NCBI GenBank assembly: GCA_028277645.1
Contig: JANQFV010000062.1
Coordinates: 1 to 64,000, forward strand
DNA length: 64,000 bases
From: Phycisphaerae bacterium
GTDB lineage: Bacteria > Planctomycetota > Phycisphaerae > UBA1845 > Fen-1342
Reading direction: 5' to 3'
The translations under genes and the position numbers were made by a program. Shown here piece by piece: positions 38,007 through 47,355 of the stretch (within the stretch, counting starts at the first letter, position 1; every line of letters starts with the position of its first letter). The notes under the pieces were generated by a model. The model was not told the origin of the DNA, ran no database searches, and was given only the letters and a program-made list of their open reading frames with translations.

Positions 38007-39890
38007 CTACGTCACCAGCAACGCCACGAACGGATTGATGTCCTCAAATCCGACAGTGCCGTTGCCGTCGATGTCGCCGTTGGCGGACGGGCAATCCGGA
38101 TAGGCGATCCAGTACGCATCCGGGTCCGTCAAGCGCAGCACGAACGCGTTGATGTCGCCGAAGTTGACCGCACCATCGCAGTTCAGATCGCCGGCGAGCG
38201 CCTGTACGAAGTGCGCCGTTACGGACGCGTTGCCGGTCAGCGCGAGTGTTTCGGGATTCGTACCGCCGCTCAGGTCGCCGGACCAGTGACTGAACGTCCA
38301 GCCCGGGCCGGCGTGCGCCGTGAGGTCCACGTTGGAGCCGTAGGTGTACGTCGGCTGATCCGGGTTCTTCGTCACAGAGCCATTGCCAACGACGGTCACG
38401 GTCAAAGCGTACTGGTCTTCGGTGAAGTGCGCCGTGACGGACATGTCGGCGGTCACCGTGAGCGAATCGGGGTTCGTCGACCCGCCCAGGTCGCCGGACC
38501 AATGGTCGAAGGTCCAGCCCACATCCGCGACGGCGGTGAGATCGACGGTCTCACCGTAGGTGTAACTGGCCTGGTTCGGGTCGAGCGCCACCGAGCCGTT
38601 GCCGGCCGTGAGCACGGTCAGCGTGTACTGGTCTTCTGTGAAGTGTGCGGTCACCGACATGTTGCCCGTGACGGTAATCGAGTCCGGATTGGTGCTGCCG
38701 GTCAGATCGCCGGTCCAGTGGCTGAATGTCCAGCCCGGATCGGCGACCGCCGTCAGATCGACAACCGCGCCATACGCGTACGTCGCCTGATCTGGATCCT
38801 TGGTTACCGAACCGCTGCCGACGGTCGTCACGGTTAGCGCGTATTCCGCCGGTCCGCCCGGGGCCAGGAGATCCACGACCAGCGGCAGGTGGTCGTAGTA
38901 GCCGGAACCGGTGTCGAGCACGACGTCGTATGTCTGGAGCCCTGACGCGGCCAGATCGGCGGGGCTCATCGCCACGGTGTTGAGCACAAAGCTGTTGTCA
39001 ACCGTGATCGTGCTGTCGGTGAAGATGACGCGGTCGAGCGCGCCGGGATTGTACTGACTCGAGTCGTTGCGCCACGTGTAGAAGTCCGGCCCTAAACCGT
39101 TGTGCAGCGGCAGCGCGTCAGTATTGTTGGTGTCGTCCCAGTCAGGCGCTAGGTCCGGTCCATAAGTACCCTCGTCGACGATATCGCCCGTGAGGAGCGT
39201 GGTCAGTTGGTATGCGGGGTCGGTGTCGTAGACGTTCAGATCTCCGAGCACGATGATCGGCGTGTTGCTCGGCAGGTCGACATACCCGCCGGCGGTCTTA
39301 AGGTCGCCGATCCAATGAACGATGGCGTCTGCGTGCTGTTGTCGGCGGCTGATGTTGCTGCTGCCGCCGCCCGCCTTGAAGTGCGCGTTCATCAGATACA
39401 GATCGTACGTGTAGTTGGTATCCGGCAGATCGACGAGCGCCATGGCCTGACCACGATTTGTTGTCGGAATCGTGTCGGTGGCGAGCATGGACAGGTCGTA
39501 GCGGGCGGCGATCACATTGTCCGAGCCACTATGGGCGCGCCACGTGTTGCCGCCCTCCAGCGGCAGGACGGCATCAAGAATGTCAGCCACGTCCTGTGGA
39601 TCACGGTCGGAATTGATTTCCTGGAGGCAGACGATGTCGGGGTCGACGGCTGTGACGATGCGCACGAATTCGTCCGACATGTCATACGCGCGCCACGGGT
39701 GGTTGTCCGGATCACCATTCTCGAAGATGGCGTCCCAATTAACGTTGTAGCACAGAATGCGAATGTGCTGAGGCGAGGGTCGCTGCATGAAGTCCGGCAG
39801 GTCGGCAAGCGTCGATCCGATACCGAATCCGCTGAGCAGCGCCGCGCAGCAGGCGAGACGCGAGACCGTCCGAGGATAAGCTGGGCGCAT
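38007..39890 (-). CDS. Secreted endonuclease/exonuclease/phosphatase-family protein with three InlB-type B-repeats and C-terminal dockerin-like module
   Basis: RILCYNVNW...DIVCLQEI...IIVLGDLNVYD...YYDHLPLVVDL; three ~72-aa repeats (YALTV...GWTFSHWTGDLTGSTNPDSITVTGNMSVTAHFTEDQ); GDLNCDGAVNFGDINAFV...GDIDGNGTVGFEDINPFVALLVT. Start ATG 39890 with SD-like agaaggga. Confidence 0.9.
   Translation of the reverse strand: MRPAYPRTVSRLACCAALLSGFGIGSTLADLPDFMQRPSPQHIRILCYNVNWDAIFENGDPDNHPWRAYDMSDEFVRIVTAVDPDIVCLQEINSDRDPQDVADILDAVLPLEGGNTWRAHSGSDNVIAARYDLSMLATDTIPTTNRGQAMALVDLPDTNYTYDLYLMNAHFKAGGGSSNISRRQQHADAIVHWIGDLKTAGGYVDLPSNTPIIVLGDLNVYDTDPAYQLTTLLTGDIVDEGTYGPDLAPDWDDTNNTDALPLHNGLGPDFYTWRNDSSQYNPGALDRVIFTDSTITVDNSFVLNTVAMSPADLAASGLQTYDVVLDTGSGYYDHLPLVVDLLAPGGPAEYALTVTTVGSGSVTKDPDQATYAYGAVVDLTAVADPGWTFSHWTGDLTGSTNPDSITVTGNMSVTAHFTEDQYTLTVLTAGNGSVALDPNQASYTYGETVDLTAVADVGWTFDHWSGDLGGSTNPDSLTVTADMSVTAHFTEDQYALTVTVVGNGSVTKNPDQPTYTYGSNVDLTAHAGPGWTFSHWSGDLSGGTNPETLALTGNASVTAHFVQALAGDLNCDGAVNFGDINAFVLRLTDPDAYWIAYPDCPSANGDIDGNGTVGFEDINPFVALLVT
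38199..38843 (-). repeat. Three tandem ~216-bp coding repeats (InlB B-repeat-like)
   Basis: Three near-identical 71-72 aa units within the EEP-family protein. Confidence 0.85.
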
Positions 39891-40050
39891 CTTCCCTTCT
39901 CCTGTTCCTGTGCGGGCATCTTGCTGCGCACGACAGCCGTCGCTGTCAGATCGCAACGACCGTTGTCCATGACGCCATACTAGGCAATTCGTCCACGTGG
40001 CCCAAATGCGTCGCGCAAGAATAGGGCCCAGACGCTGCGTTTCCGGGCTG

Positions 40051-41436
40051 CTATCCCACCAACAGCGCCACAAACGGATTGATATCGCCGAAATCGAACG
40101 CCAGATCGCAGTTCAGGTCGCCGGGCTGGACGGGGTCGTCGCCGTAGGTGGCGATGTAGCCCGGTAAATCGACCAAGCCCTGGACGAAGGCGTTGATGTC
40201 CCCGAAGCCGACGACGCCGTCACGGTTGAGATCGCCCTTTTGCGGGCCGTCGGGCATGATCTTGTAGATCTCTCCGCCACGGTCGACGATGTACATCTCG
40301 CCCACACCGTCCTCACCGAACGACGTGATGTCGTTGATGACCAGGAACGTGGGCGGATCGAGCTCCGCCGTGCGGTCCTGCAGGTCGGCGATGCTCCCGT
40401 TGTCATAACGGAACGACCAGATCGTATCGGTGCAGTAGTCGGCGAAGAAGTACGTGCCCTGCAGGTCGCAGATCTGGGCACCGCGGTATACGTAACCGCC
40501 GGTGATCGAGCAGCCCTCGCTGTGGTCGTACTCGTGGACGGGGAATGTCATGGTGTTTGGATCGTCGCACCCCGTCAGCTCAAACGCGTGATTGCCCTCG
40601 TAGCAGTCCCAGCCGTAATTCTCACCGCCGGTGCTGCTGGCCGGCTGTACATTGACCTCTTCCCAGTCCCACTGCCCGACGTCGGCGATGTATAGGTCGC
40701 CGGTGAGCCGGTCGAAGCTGTTTCGCCAGGGGTTGCGCAGGCCGTAGGCCCAGATCTCGTCAAGGCCCGATACGCCGACGAACGGGTTGTCCGTCGGGAC
40801 GGCATAATTGCGGTCGGGGTCAGCCGGGAAGTCATCGCCGTCGACGTCGATGCGGAGCATCTTGCCGAGCAGGGTGTCGAGATCCTGGCCGGTTTCGTCC
40901 GGATCGCCGCCGCCACCGCCATCGCCGGATGCGATGTAGAGGTAGCCGTCCGGTCCGAAGTCGATCCAGCCGCCGTTGTGATTCGTGTCCGTTTGCGTGA
41001 AACCGATCACCGGTGTGACGGAGTTGGGATCGGCGACGTTGGGATCGACCGAGACCGTGTAGCGCTGCACGACGGTGTCGCCGGCGCTATCCGTATGGTT
41101 GACGAAGAAATAGCCGTTGGTGGCGTAATCGGGATGAAACGCGAGTCCCAGTAAGCCGCGTTCACCGCCGGTCGTGATGCCGGAGATGGTGAGGAACGGC
41201 GTCAGGTTCACCGTCTGCGTGACCAGATTCAGGATCTTGATCCGCGCGGTGCCGCCTGCGCCCTGCTCGACGATGAACAGGCGCTCGGCGTCACCGGCGG
41301 GGGCGGTGACGTAGAGCGGTTGTGCGAGGGCAGTCGCCACGCGCGTCGTGGTCAGCGGGGTCGCGCTATCGGCGTTTTCAACGCAGCCCAGGTAAACGAT
41401 AGCGAACAAAGCGATTATCAGCCGGCCGTTGTACAT
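40051..41436 (-). CDS. Secreted PQQ-dependent sugar dehydrogenase (glucose/sorbosone dehydrogenase family) with C-terminal dockerin-like module
   Basis: ATALAQPLYVTAPAGDAERLFIVEQGAGGTARI...GGERGLLGLAFHPDYATNGYFFVNHTD...GDGGGGGDPDETGQDLDTLLGKMLRIDVDG...YGLRNPWRNSFD...ADVGQWDWEEVN; GDLNRDGVVGFGDINAFV...GDLNCDLAFDFGDINPFVALLVG. Confidence 0.92.
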   Translation of the reverse strand: MYNGRLIIALFAIVYLGCVENADSATPLTTTRVATALAQPLYVTAPAGDAERLFIVEQGAGGTARIKILNLVTQTVNLTPFLTISGITTGGERGLLGLAFHPDYATNGYFFVNHTDSAGDTVVQRYTVSVDPNVADPNSVTPVIGFTQTDTNHNGGWIDFGPDGYLYIASGDGGGGGDPDETGQDLDTLLGKMLRIDVDGDDFPADPDRNYAVPTDNPFVGVSGLDEIWAYGLRNPWRNSFDRLTGDLYIADVGQWDWEEVNVQPASSTGGENYGWDCYEGNHAFELTGCDDPNTMTFPVHEYDHSEGCSITGGYVYRGAQICDLQGTYFFADYCTDTIWSFRYDNGSIADLQDRTAELDPPTFLVINDITSFGEDGVGEMYIVDRGGEIYKIMPDGPQKGDLNRDGVVGFGDINAFVQGLVDLPGYIATYGDDPVQPGDLNCDLAFDFGDINPFVALLVG

Positions 41437-41583
41437 GACGAGTCTCCGTCGTTTGAGAGGTCCCAACGCATCAGTTCGATCGCCGCGCCAGGGAATTGCC
41501 GGATTATAGACCCTGAATGCCGGGGATGCGCGCGAAAGTCGGCCTCCCATGACTGCGCGCGGTAACGTAGGATATCCGCCATC

Positions 41584-42288
41584 GTGACGCACGAGATGCT
41601 CCGCGAGGCTGGGTTTGACGTAGATGGGGCGGCGTATGAACATCTGGAGCGCTACGTCGCCGTACTGCTGGACGAGAATCGCAACCTCAATCTCACGGCA
41701 GCACGTGATGCCGAGACGCTCTGGCGCGCGCACGTGTGCGATAGTCTTGCGGCCAAGACGCTCGTTGATGCCGCGAGTCCGCAGCACCTCCTGGATCTCG
41801 GGTCTGGTGGGGGACTTCCAGGGATTCCTCTTGCCTGTGTGTGTCCAGAACTACAGGTGACGTTGCTCGACGCGACGCAGAAGAAGGTCGCAGCGCTGGA
41901 ACGCATCGTAGCAGCAATCGACCTCACGAACGTGACCTGTCTTGCTGGAAGAGCGGAAGAAGCGGCGCATCGCCCGGAACACCGCGAGCAATACGACGTC
42001 GTCACTGCGCGGGCCGTCGCGCAACTGGCCGTGCTCATCGAATACACAACCGGGTTTCTGCAGCGCGACGGGGCGGCGTGGTTCTTCAAGTCGGCCGTTG
42101 GTTTCCGTGCCGAGCAGGAGCAGGCCGCGCCGGTGGCAGTGAGGTGCAGCCTGGGTTTCGAGGGCTGCAACGCGTATCGCTTGCCCGGAGACGATGAACC
42201 ACGCGTTCTCGCCATTTATCGGAAGTTCAGCGCAACACCCGGCGAGCTTCCGCGGCCGGCCGGCCGCGCGCGCAAGCGACCGCTCTGA
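41584..42288 (+). CDS. rsmG: 16S rRNA (guanine527-N7)-methyltransferase RsmG
   Basis: ENRNLNLTAARDAETLWRAHVCDSLAAKTLV; HLLDLGSGGGLPGIPLACVCPELQVTLLDATQKKVAAL; DVVTARAVAQLAVLIEY. Confidence 0.93.
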   Translation: MTHEMLREAGFDVDGAAYEHLERYVAVLLDENRNLNLTAARDAETLWRAHVCDSLAAKTLVDAASPQHLLDLGSGGGLPGIPLACVCPELQVTLLDATQKKVAALERIVAAIDLTNVTCLAGRAEEAAHRPEHREQYDVVTARAVAQLAVLIEYTTGFLQRDGAAWFFKSAVGFRAEQEQAAPVAVRCSLGFEGCNAYRLPGDDEPRVLAIYRKFSATPGELPRPAGRARKRPL

Positions 42289-42478
42289 CGCGACGTCACG
42301 CCGGTGAAGGGATGTAACCGTCTGAATTGCAGGTTCTTGCCCGCGAAATGCGGATTGACTCACGACGCCGCTGCGATAGCGCGTCGGGGAGAGAATGCGC
42401 TGCGCGCCGAAATGACGGTGAGGCAGGTATGATGGACTATGCCCGCGAATCCTCATCTGCTCAGCCGGAGCGCACGTT

Positions 42479-44761
42479 ATGTTCAGCCGTCTGTCCGCCA
42501 TGACGTTGTTAGGCGTCTCAACCACTGTTCCGCTTCTGGCAGACCCACCGCCGCCAAGCGGCCGTTGCATGCACAGCATGCACACGCGTTGGCTGGATGG
42601 GCAGATCGGCACCGAGCGCGCCGGCAATCCCATGTTCCGCGATGATGACGCCGCGGACACCGACGTGCTGCACTACGACCTGCACCTGACTATCGACCCG
42701 CTGACCGAGTGGATTGGTGGTTCCAATCAGATCGCCGTTCAGAGCCTCGTGGACGGTCTGAGCACATTCCGACTGGGCCTGCACGACGCACTAACGATCT
42801 CTGAAGTGCGCGTGGACGACGTTGTTGCGAATTGGAACCGCGTCGACGCCGTCACGTTCGAGATCACACTCCCAGCGGCGCTGAATGCCGGTCAGACGTT
42901 CGAGGTCTTCGTGGCTTACGCGGGCAATCCGGTGCCGCAGGGGAGTTGGGACTCGATCACCTTCCGCACGCGGAGCGGCGCACGCGAGGTCTGGTCGATG
43001 AGTGTGCCGTACTGGTCGTGGTCGTGGTGGCCGTGCAAGGACGTTAATTGGGACAAGGCCACCGCCGAGATGAGCTTCGTTGTACCCGACGACATGGTCG
43101 TGGCTTCGAACGGCCACTTCGTCGGCGCGCAGGATGTTGGCGCCGGCTTGCGGGAGTACGCGTGGGCGACGGACTATCAGATCGCTCCGTACCTCCTTTG
43201 TTTCGCCGCCACCAATTTCACGACGTTTGACAGTGTGTGGGAATACGACGGTGGCAGCATGCCGCTGAATTTCTTCATTTACCCGGAGCACGATCAGCCC
43301 TCCAATCGCAACGCCTGGCTGGCCAGCGCGGACATGCTGACAGTGTTCAGTCAGATCTACGGGCAGTATCCGTTCATCAACGACAAGTACGGCATCTGCG
43401 AGTTCGGCTGGGGCGGCGGAATGGAGCACCAGACAATGACATTCCAGGGCGGCTTCTGGGAGTCGGTCACGGCCCACGAGCTCGCCCACTCGTGGTGGGG
43501 CAACAGCGTAACGTGCGCAACGTGGCACGACGTGTGGCTGAATGAGGGCTTCGCGACCTACTCGGAAGCGCTCTACTACGAGCATCGTCCCGGCGGCACT
43601 GCGGACGATCTGCACGACTACATGGCCAACGACATTATGCCGCTGCCTACTACCGAAACCGTCTATGTATACGACATTTCAAATATGGACCGCATCTTCG
43701 ACCGGAACACGAGCTATTCGAAGGGCGCGTGGGTGTTGCACATGCTGCGACACGTCGTTGGCGATGCGAATTTCTTCGACACGCTGGCGGCCTATCGCGC
43801 GGCGTTCGAAGGCAGCGCGGCGAGCACGGAGGATTTTCGCGCAGTCGCGGAGGCCGTCTCCGGTATGGACCTCGACTGGTTCTTTGCGGAGTGGATCTAC
43901 GCCAGCGGTGAGCCCTGGTACTACTACGCCTGGCGCGAATGCAGTGCAGATGGCGTCCCATACCTCGAGCTGTACATCAGTCAGCACCCGTTCAAGCCGG
44001 TGTTCACAATGCCGATCGACTTCAGGATCAGCTCTGACTTTCTGATCCACACGCACCCCGTTTGGAACGATGAGCGAGTCGAGCACCTGCTGATCCCACT
44101 CGGATCGCCAAACGTAACCAGCGTCGAACTGGACCCGACGCCCTGGATACTGCGCACCGTGTCGACGACGTCGTTTGCCGAAGGTCCGCCGAAGGTCGTG
44201 CAACTGCGGCCTACGCCGGAAAGGGGTGTGGCGGCCAGCAATGCGATCACACTCGTCGTCGGTTTTCACAAGGATGTCGTTATCAGCGCCGCGGACATCC
44301 AACTCGCCGGCGTGAATTCGGGAACCGTGCCGTGCACGTTGGCCTATGACTCAGGCCGACAGGTTGCCACGATCACGCCAAGTGTGCCATTAGGAGTTGA
44401 TGCATACACCCTCAATATCAGCGAGTCGGTGACCGACGTCGCGTCCGGGACTGCGCTGGATGGCGAATTGACTGCGCCTTTCAAGTATGAGCCGCTGCCG
44501 AGCGGTGATGGTCGGCCCGGCGGAACGCTCGTAGTGACGTTCCATGTGCGTGCGACTGGAGATATGAACTGCGACGGAGTAGTCGACCGAGACGACGTCG
44601 ATCCGTTCGTGGCGGCTCTGATCAAGGGGGACGCCGGCTACGACGCGGCTGTCCCGGGCTGCGATCGTGATCTGGCGGATATTAACGCCGATGGGAGCGT
44701 GGATTTTGGTGACATCAACCCGTTTGTGATGTTGCTGGGCGTCCGGGATCGCGGAGTGTGA
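42479..44761 (+). CDS. Secreted M1-family metallopeptidase with Ig-like domain and C-terminal dockerin-like module (copy 1)
   Basis: GGGMEHQTMTF; HELAHSWWGNSVTCATWHDVWLNEGFATYSE (HExxH-18-E); GDMNCDGVVDRDDVDPFV...ADINADGSVDFGDINPFVMLLG. Confidence 0.92.
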   Translation: MFSRLSAMTLLGVSTTVPLLADPPPPSGRCMHSMHTRWLDGQIGTERAGNPMFRDDDAADTDVLHYDLHLTIDPLTEWIGGSNQIAVQSLVDGLSTFRLGLHDALTISEVRVDDVVANWNRVDAVTFEITLPAALNAGQTFEVFVAYAGNPVPQGSWDSITFRTRSGAREVWSMSVPYWSWSWWPCKDVNWDKATAEMSFVVPDDMVVASNGHFVGAQDVGAGLREYAWATDYQIAPYLLCFAATNFTTFDSVWEYDGGSMPLNFFIYPEHDQPSNRNAWLASADMLTVFSQIYGQYPFINDKYGICEFGWGGGMEHQTMTFQGGFWESVTAHELAHSWWGNSVTCATWHDVWLNEGFATYSEALYYEHRPGGTADDLHDYMANDIMPLPTTETVYVYDISNMDRIFDRNTSYSKGAWVLHMLRHVVGDANFFDTLAAYRAAFEGSAASTEDFRAVAEAVSGMDLDWFFAEWIYASGEPWYYYAWRECSADGVPYLELYISQHPFKPVFTMPIDFRISSDFLIHTHPVWNDERVEHLLIPLGSPNVTSVELDPTPWILRTVSTTSFAEGPPKVVQLRPTPERGVAASNAITLVVGFHKDVVISAADIQLAGVNSGTVPCTLAYDSGRQVATITPSVPLGVDAYTLNISESVTDVASGTALDGELTAPFKYEPLPSGDGRPGGTLVVTFHVRATGDMNCDGVVDRDDVDPFVAALIKGDAGYDAAVPGCDRDLADINADGSVDFGDINPFVMLLGVRDRGV

Positions 44762-44968
44762 CGTGCCGGCAGGGACACGCGCGAGATGTATGGAATTGTC
44801 ATCACTATGATCTGGAGCGAGCCATCGAGTGCCGAAGAGGTTACGCTGAGGTCATGGGCCGGGCCGAGACACTTGCTTATGTGTGTTCCACGCAAGAGAC
44901 CGACGCACCTGCACCGGACCGGGGTTTGGCGAAGTGGGTAGACGCTTCGCCAGAAGGGAGATCGCAAG

Positions 44969-47257
44969 ATGCGCACAGTAACCGCGATAACAGTTCTACT
45001 TACTCTCAGTGTAGCCGCCGCGGCGCAGTTTCCTGACTGGGGACCGCGCGAACACCCGTGTGCGCACGCCAAACGAACGGCGGCGGAGCACATGATCGAG
45101 CACGGACACCTGCCGCCGGAGGCGTCTGGCCTGGCGCGCGATGTGGCGTCCGACGCGACGGACGTCCACCATTATGATCTCGCGTTTGAGGTCGACTTTC
45201 CGTTCCAGAAGCTGACCGGCTCTAACATCATGACGGTCGAGAGCCTGATCGACGGCCTGACGCACTTTGAGTTTCGGTTGCGCGAAGAGTTCACGATTCC
45301 GGAGATCCGCGTCAACGATCAGGTTGTGACGTGGAACCGGCTCGACGCGGACACGGTCGAAATTGACCTGGGCGCGACCTTCAACACCGGCGACGTGTTC
45401 TCGGTGTACGTGTCATACACCGGCACGCCACCGACGTACGGAACGTGGGGCTCGATTGTCTTCGCCGAGCATTCGGGCGTGAACCAGGTTTGGACACTCA
45501 GTCAGCCGTGGTGGTCGCACACGTGGTGGCCGGTGAAGGACGACAATCGAGATAAGGCGACAGGCGACCTCCGGATTACGGTGGAGGATGATTACTCCGT
45601 AGTTGCCAACGGGCTGCTGCTGGAGGTGGTCGATGCCGGCGCCGGATTGCTCACGTACCACTGGCAGACCAACTACCCGACGGCGCCGTACCTGTTCGCC
45701 TTTGCGGCCACGAATTACGAGCAGCACAGCCTGACCTGGAACTACGATGATATCAGCATGCCGCTGGAGTTCTACATTTATCCGGAGAGCAGCGAGACGT
45801 ACCTGATGCAATTCATGCTCGAACTCGGCGACATGTTGACGTTCTTCAGCGACATCTATGGCGTGTACCCGTTCGCCGAGGAGAAGTTCGGTGTGTACCT
45901 CTTCGGCTGGGGTGGCGGTATGGAGCATCAGACCTGTCCGGGGCAGGGGCTGCTCGACGCGACCTGGCTGAATGCGCACGAGCTCGCTCACCAGTGGTGG
46001 GGCGATTACGTAACCTGTGCGACCTGGAACGACATCTGGCTGAACGAGGGCGCGGCGACTTACTCTGAGGCGCTCTGGTACGAGAGCCAGGGCGGCCCGG
46101 TCTGGCTGCACGGGTATATGGACTTCCGGCGTCCGATCCCGTCGCCGGACACCGTGTACGTGTATGACGCCACCAATCAGTCGCGCGTGTTCTCGACCAA
46201 CACGACGTACAACAAGGGCGCGTGGGTGATGCACATGCTTCGCAAGGTGCTCGGCGACGAGGCGTACTTCGCTGGCCTCGCCACGTTTCGCAGCCGGTTT
46301 GCCGCCGGTGCCGCGACGACCGAGGACTTTCAGCACGCAATGGAAGATGCATCCGGTCGGGAGTTATCGTGGTTCTTCGCGCAGTGGGTGTACTCCGCAA
46401 GCGAACCGACGTACTACCTTGGCTCGCAGGAGATCACGATTGACGGCCAGCGCTATGTCGAGCTGTACGTCAGCCAGCATCCCTTCCTGCCACTGTTCAC
46501 CATGCCGATCGACGTAGCGGTCGTCTTCTTGAACGAGACGTTTGAGCTGCACACCATCTGGAACGATGCCCGCAGCCAGCACTACCTGCTGCCGGTGGAG
46601 TCTGGTGAGGTGATCGAGGAAGTCCTGCTGGACCCCTGGCCGTGGATTCTGCGTACGGTCAACACGACAGGCTTCTCGGAAGGCGCGCCGAAGGTGGTTG
46701 GCATGACGCCGGCGCCGGACGCGGCGGTGCCGTCTGATGAGCTCGCGCAACTGACGATCACCTTCCACAAGGACGTCAACATCACCGCTCAGGATGTGGC
46801 GCTTGTTGGAGAGGCCAGCGGAGCGGTCGGCTTCACGTTCTCCTACGACACTCCCACGCAGACGGCCACGTTGGACCTGGGCCGTGCCATGCTCTCGCCC
46901 GATCGTTACACGCTTACGGTCAGTGATGCGGTCGCGGACACAACGCTCGCGAAGCAGCTCGATGGCGAACTAGAGCACGAAACACAGCCCATGGCGCTGC
47001 CCAGCGGTGACGGCGTGCCGGGCGGGGTGTTGGCGGCGAATTTCGTGGTCATCGCTCCCGGCACCGGCGACGTGAACTGCGATGGTATGGTCGATTTTGG
47101 TGACATCGACGCGTTTGTGACAGCCATCGTTCGCGGACCGGCTGAATACGCCGTCCGCTACCCAAACTGTGACATCGGCACCGCCGATCTCAACGGCGAC
47201 GGTCAGGCGGGCTTTGCTGACATCAACCCGTTTGTGGCGTTGATCCTGTCACAGTAA
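44969..47257 (+). CDS. Secreted M1-family metallopeptidase with Ig-like domain and C-terminal dockerin-like module (copy 2)
   Basis: GGGMEHQTCPG; HELAHQWWGDYVTCATWNDIWLNEGAATYSE; GDVNCDGMVDFGDIDAFV...ADLNGDGQAGFADINPFVALILSQ. Confidence 0.92.
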   Translation: MRTVTAITVLLTLSVAAAAQFPDWGPREHPCAHAKRTAAEHMIEHGHLPPEASGLARDVASDATDVHHYDLAFEVDFPFQKLTGSNIMTVESLIDGLTHFEFRLREEFTIPEIRVNDQVVTWNRLDADTVEIDLGATFNTGDVFSVYVSYTGTPPTYGTWGSIVFAEHSGVNQVWTLSQPWWSHTWWPVKDDNRDKATGDLRITVEDDYSVVANGLLLEVVDAGAGLLTYHWQTNYPTAPYLFAFAATNYEQHSLTWNYDDISMPLEFYIYPESSETYLMQFMLELGDMLTFFSDIYGVYPFAEEKFGVYLFGWGGGMEHQTCPGQGLLDATWLNAHELAHQWWGDYVTCATWNDIWLNEGAATYSEALWYESQGGPVWLHGYMDFRRPIPSPDTVYVYDATNQSRVFSTNTTYNKGAWVMHMLRKVLGDEAYFAGLATFRSRFAAGAATTEDFQHAMEDASGRELSWFFAQWVYSASEPTYYLGSQEITIDGQRYVELYVSQHPFLPLFTMPIDVAVVFLNETFELHTIWNDARSQHYLLPVESGEVIEEVLLDPWPWILRTVNTTGFSEGAPKVVGMTPAPDAAVPSDELAQLTITFHKDVNITAQDVALVGEASGAVGFTFSYDTPTQTATLDLGRAMLSPDRYTLTVSDAVADTTLAKQLDGELEHETQPMALPSGDGVPGGVLAANFVVIAPGTGDVNCDGMVDFGDIDAFVTAIVRGPAEYAVRYPNCDIGTADLNGDGQAGFADINPFVALILSQ

Positions 47258-47355
47258 CCACAGATCGCGAGGCGTTAGGGGCAAGAAGGGCGTGTTCGGC
47301 TCGTTGCAGCCGGGCACGCCACTTGTTTTTGTCGCCGTGGGCCTACAATGCCCGC

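Noticed and set aside
37854-38837. 327-aa plus-strand ORF with internal repeats
   Set aside because: Repeats are the antisense of the InlB-type B-repeats in the minus-strand secreted protein.
38199-38843. Periodic ~216-bp repeats considered as CRISPR or satellite
   Set aside because: Repeats are in-frame protein repeats without spacer structure; they encode InlB-type B-repeats.
45413-46336. 307-aa minus-strand ORF
   Set aside because: Antisense to the second M1 peptidase with diagnostic motifs on the plus strand.
30825-47257. Cellulosome-like locus
   Set aside because: No cohesin, scaffoldin or glycoside hydrolase is visible, and the proteins are interleaved with housekeeping genes; a true cellulosome is not supported from this window.
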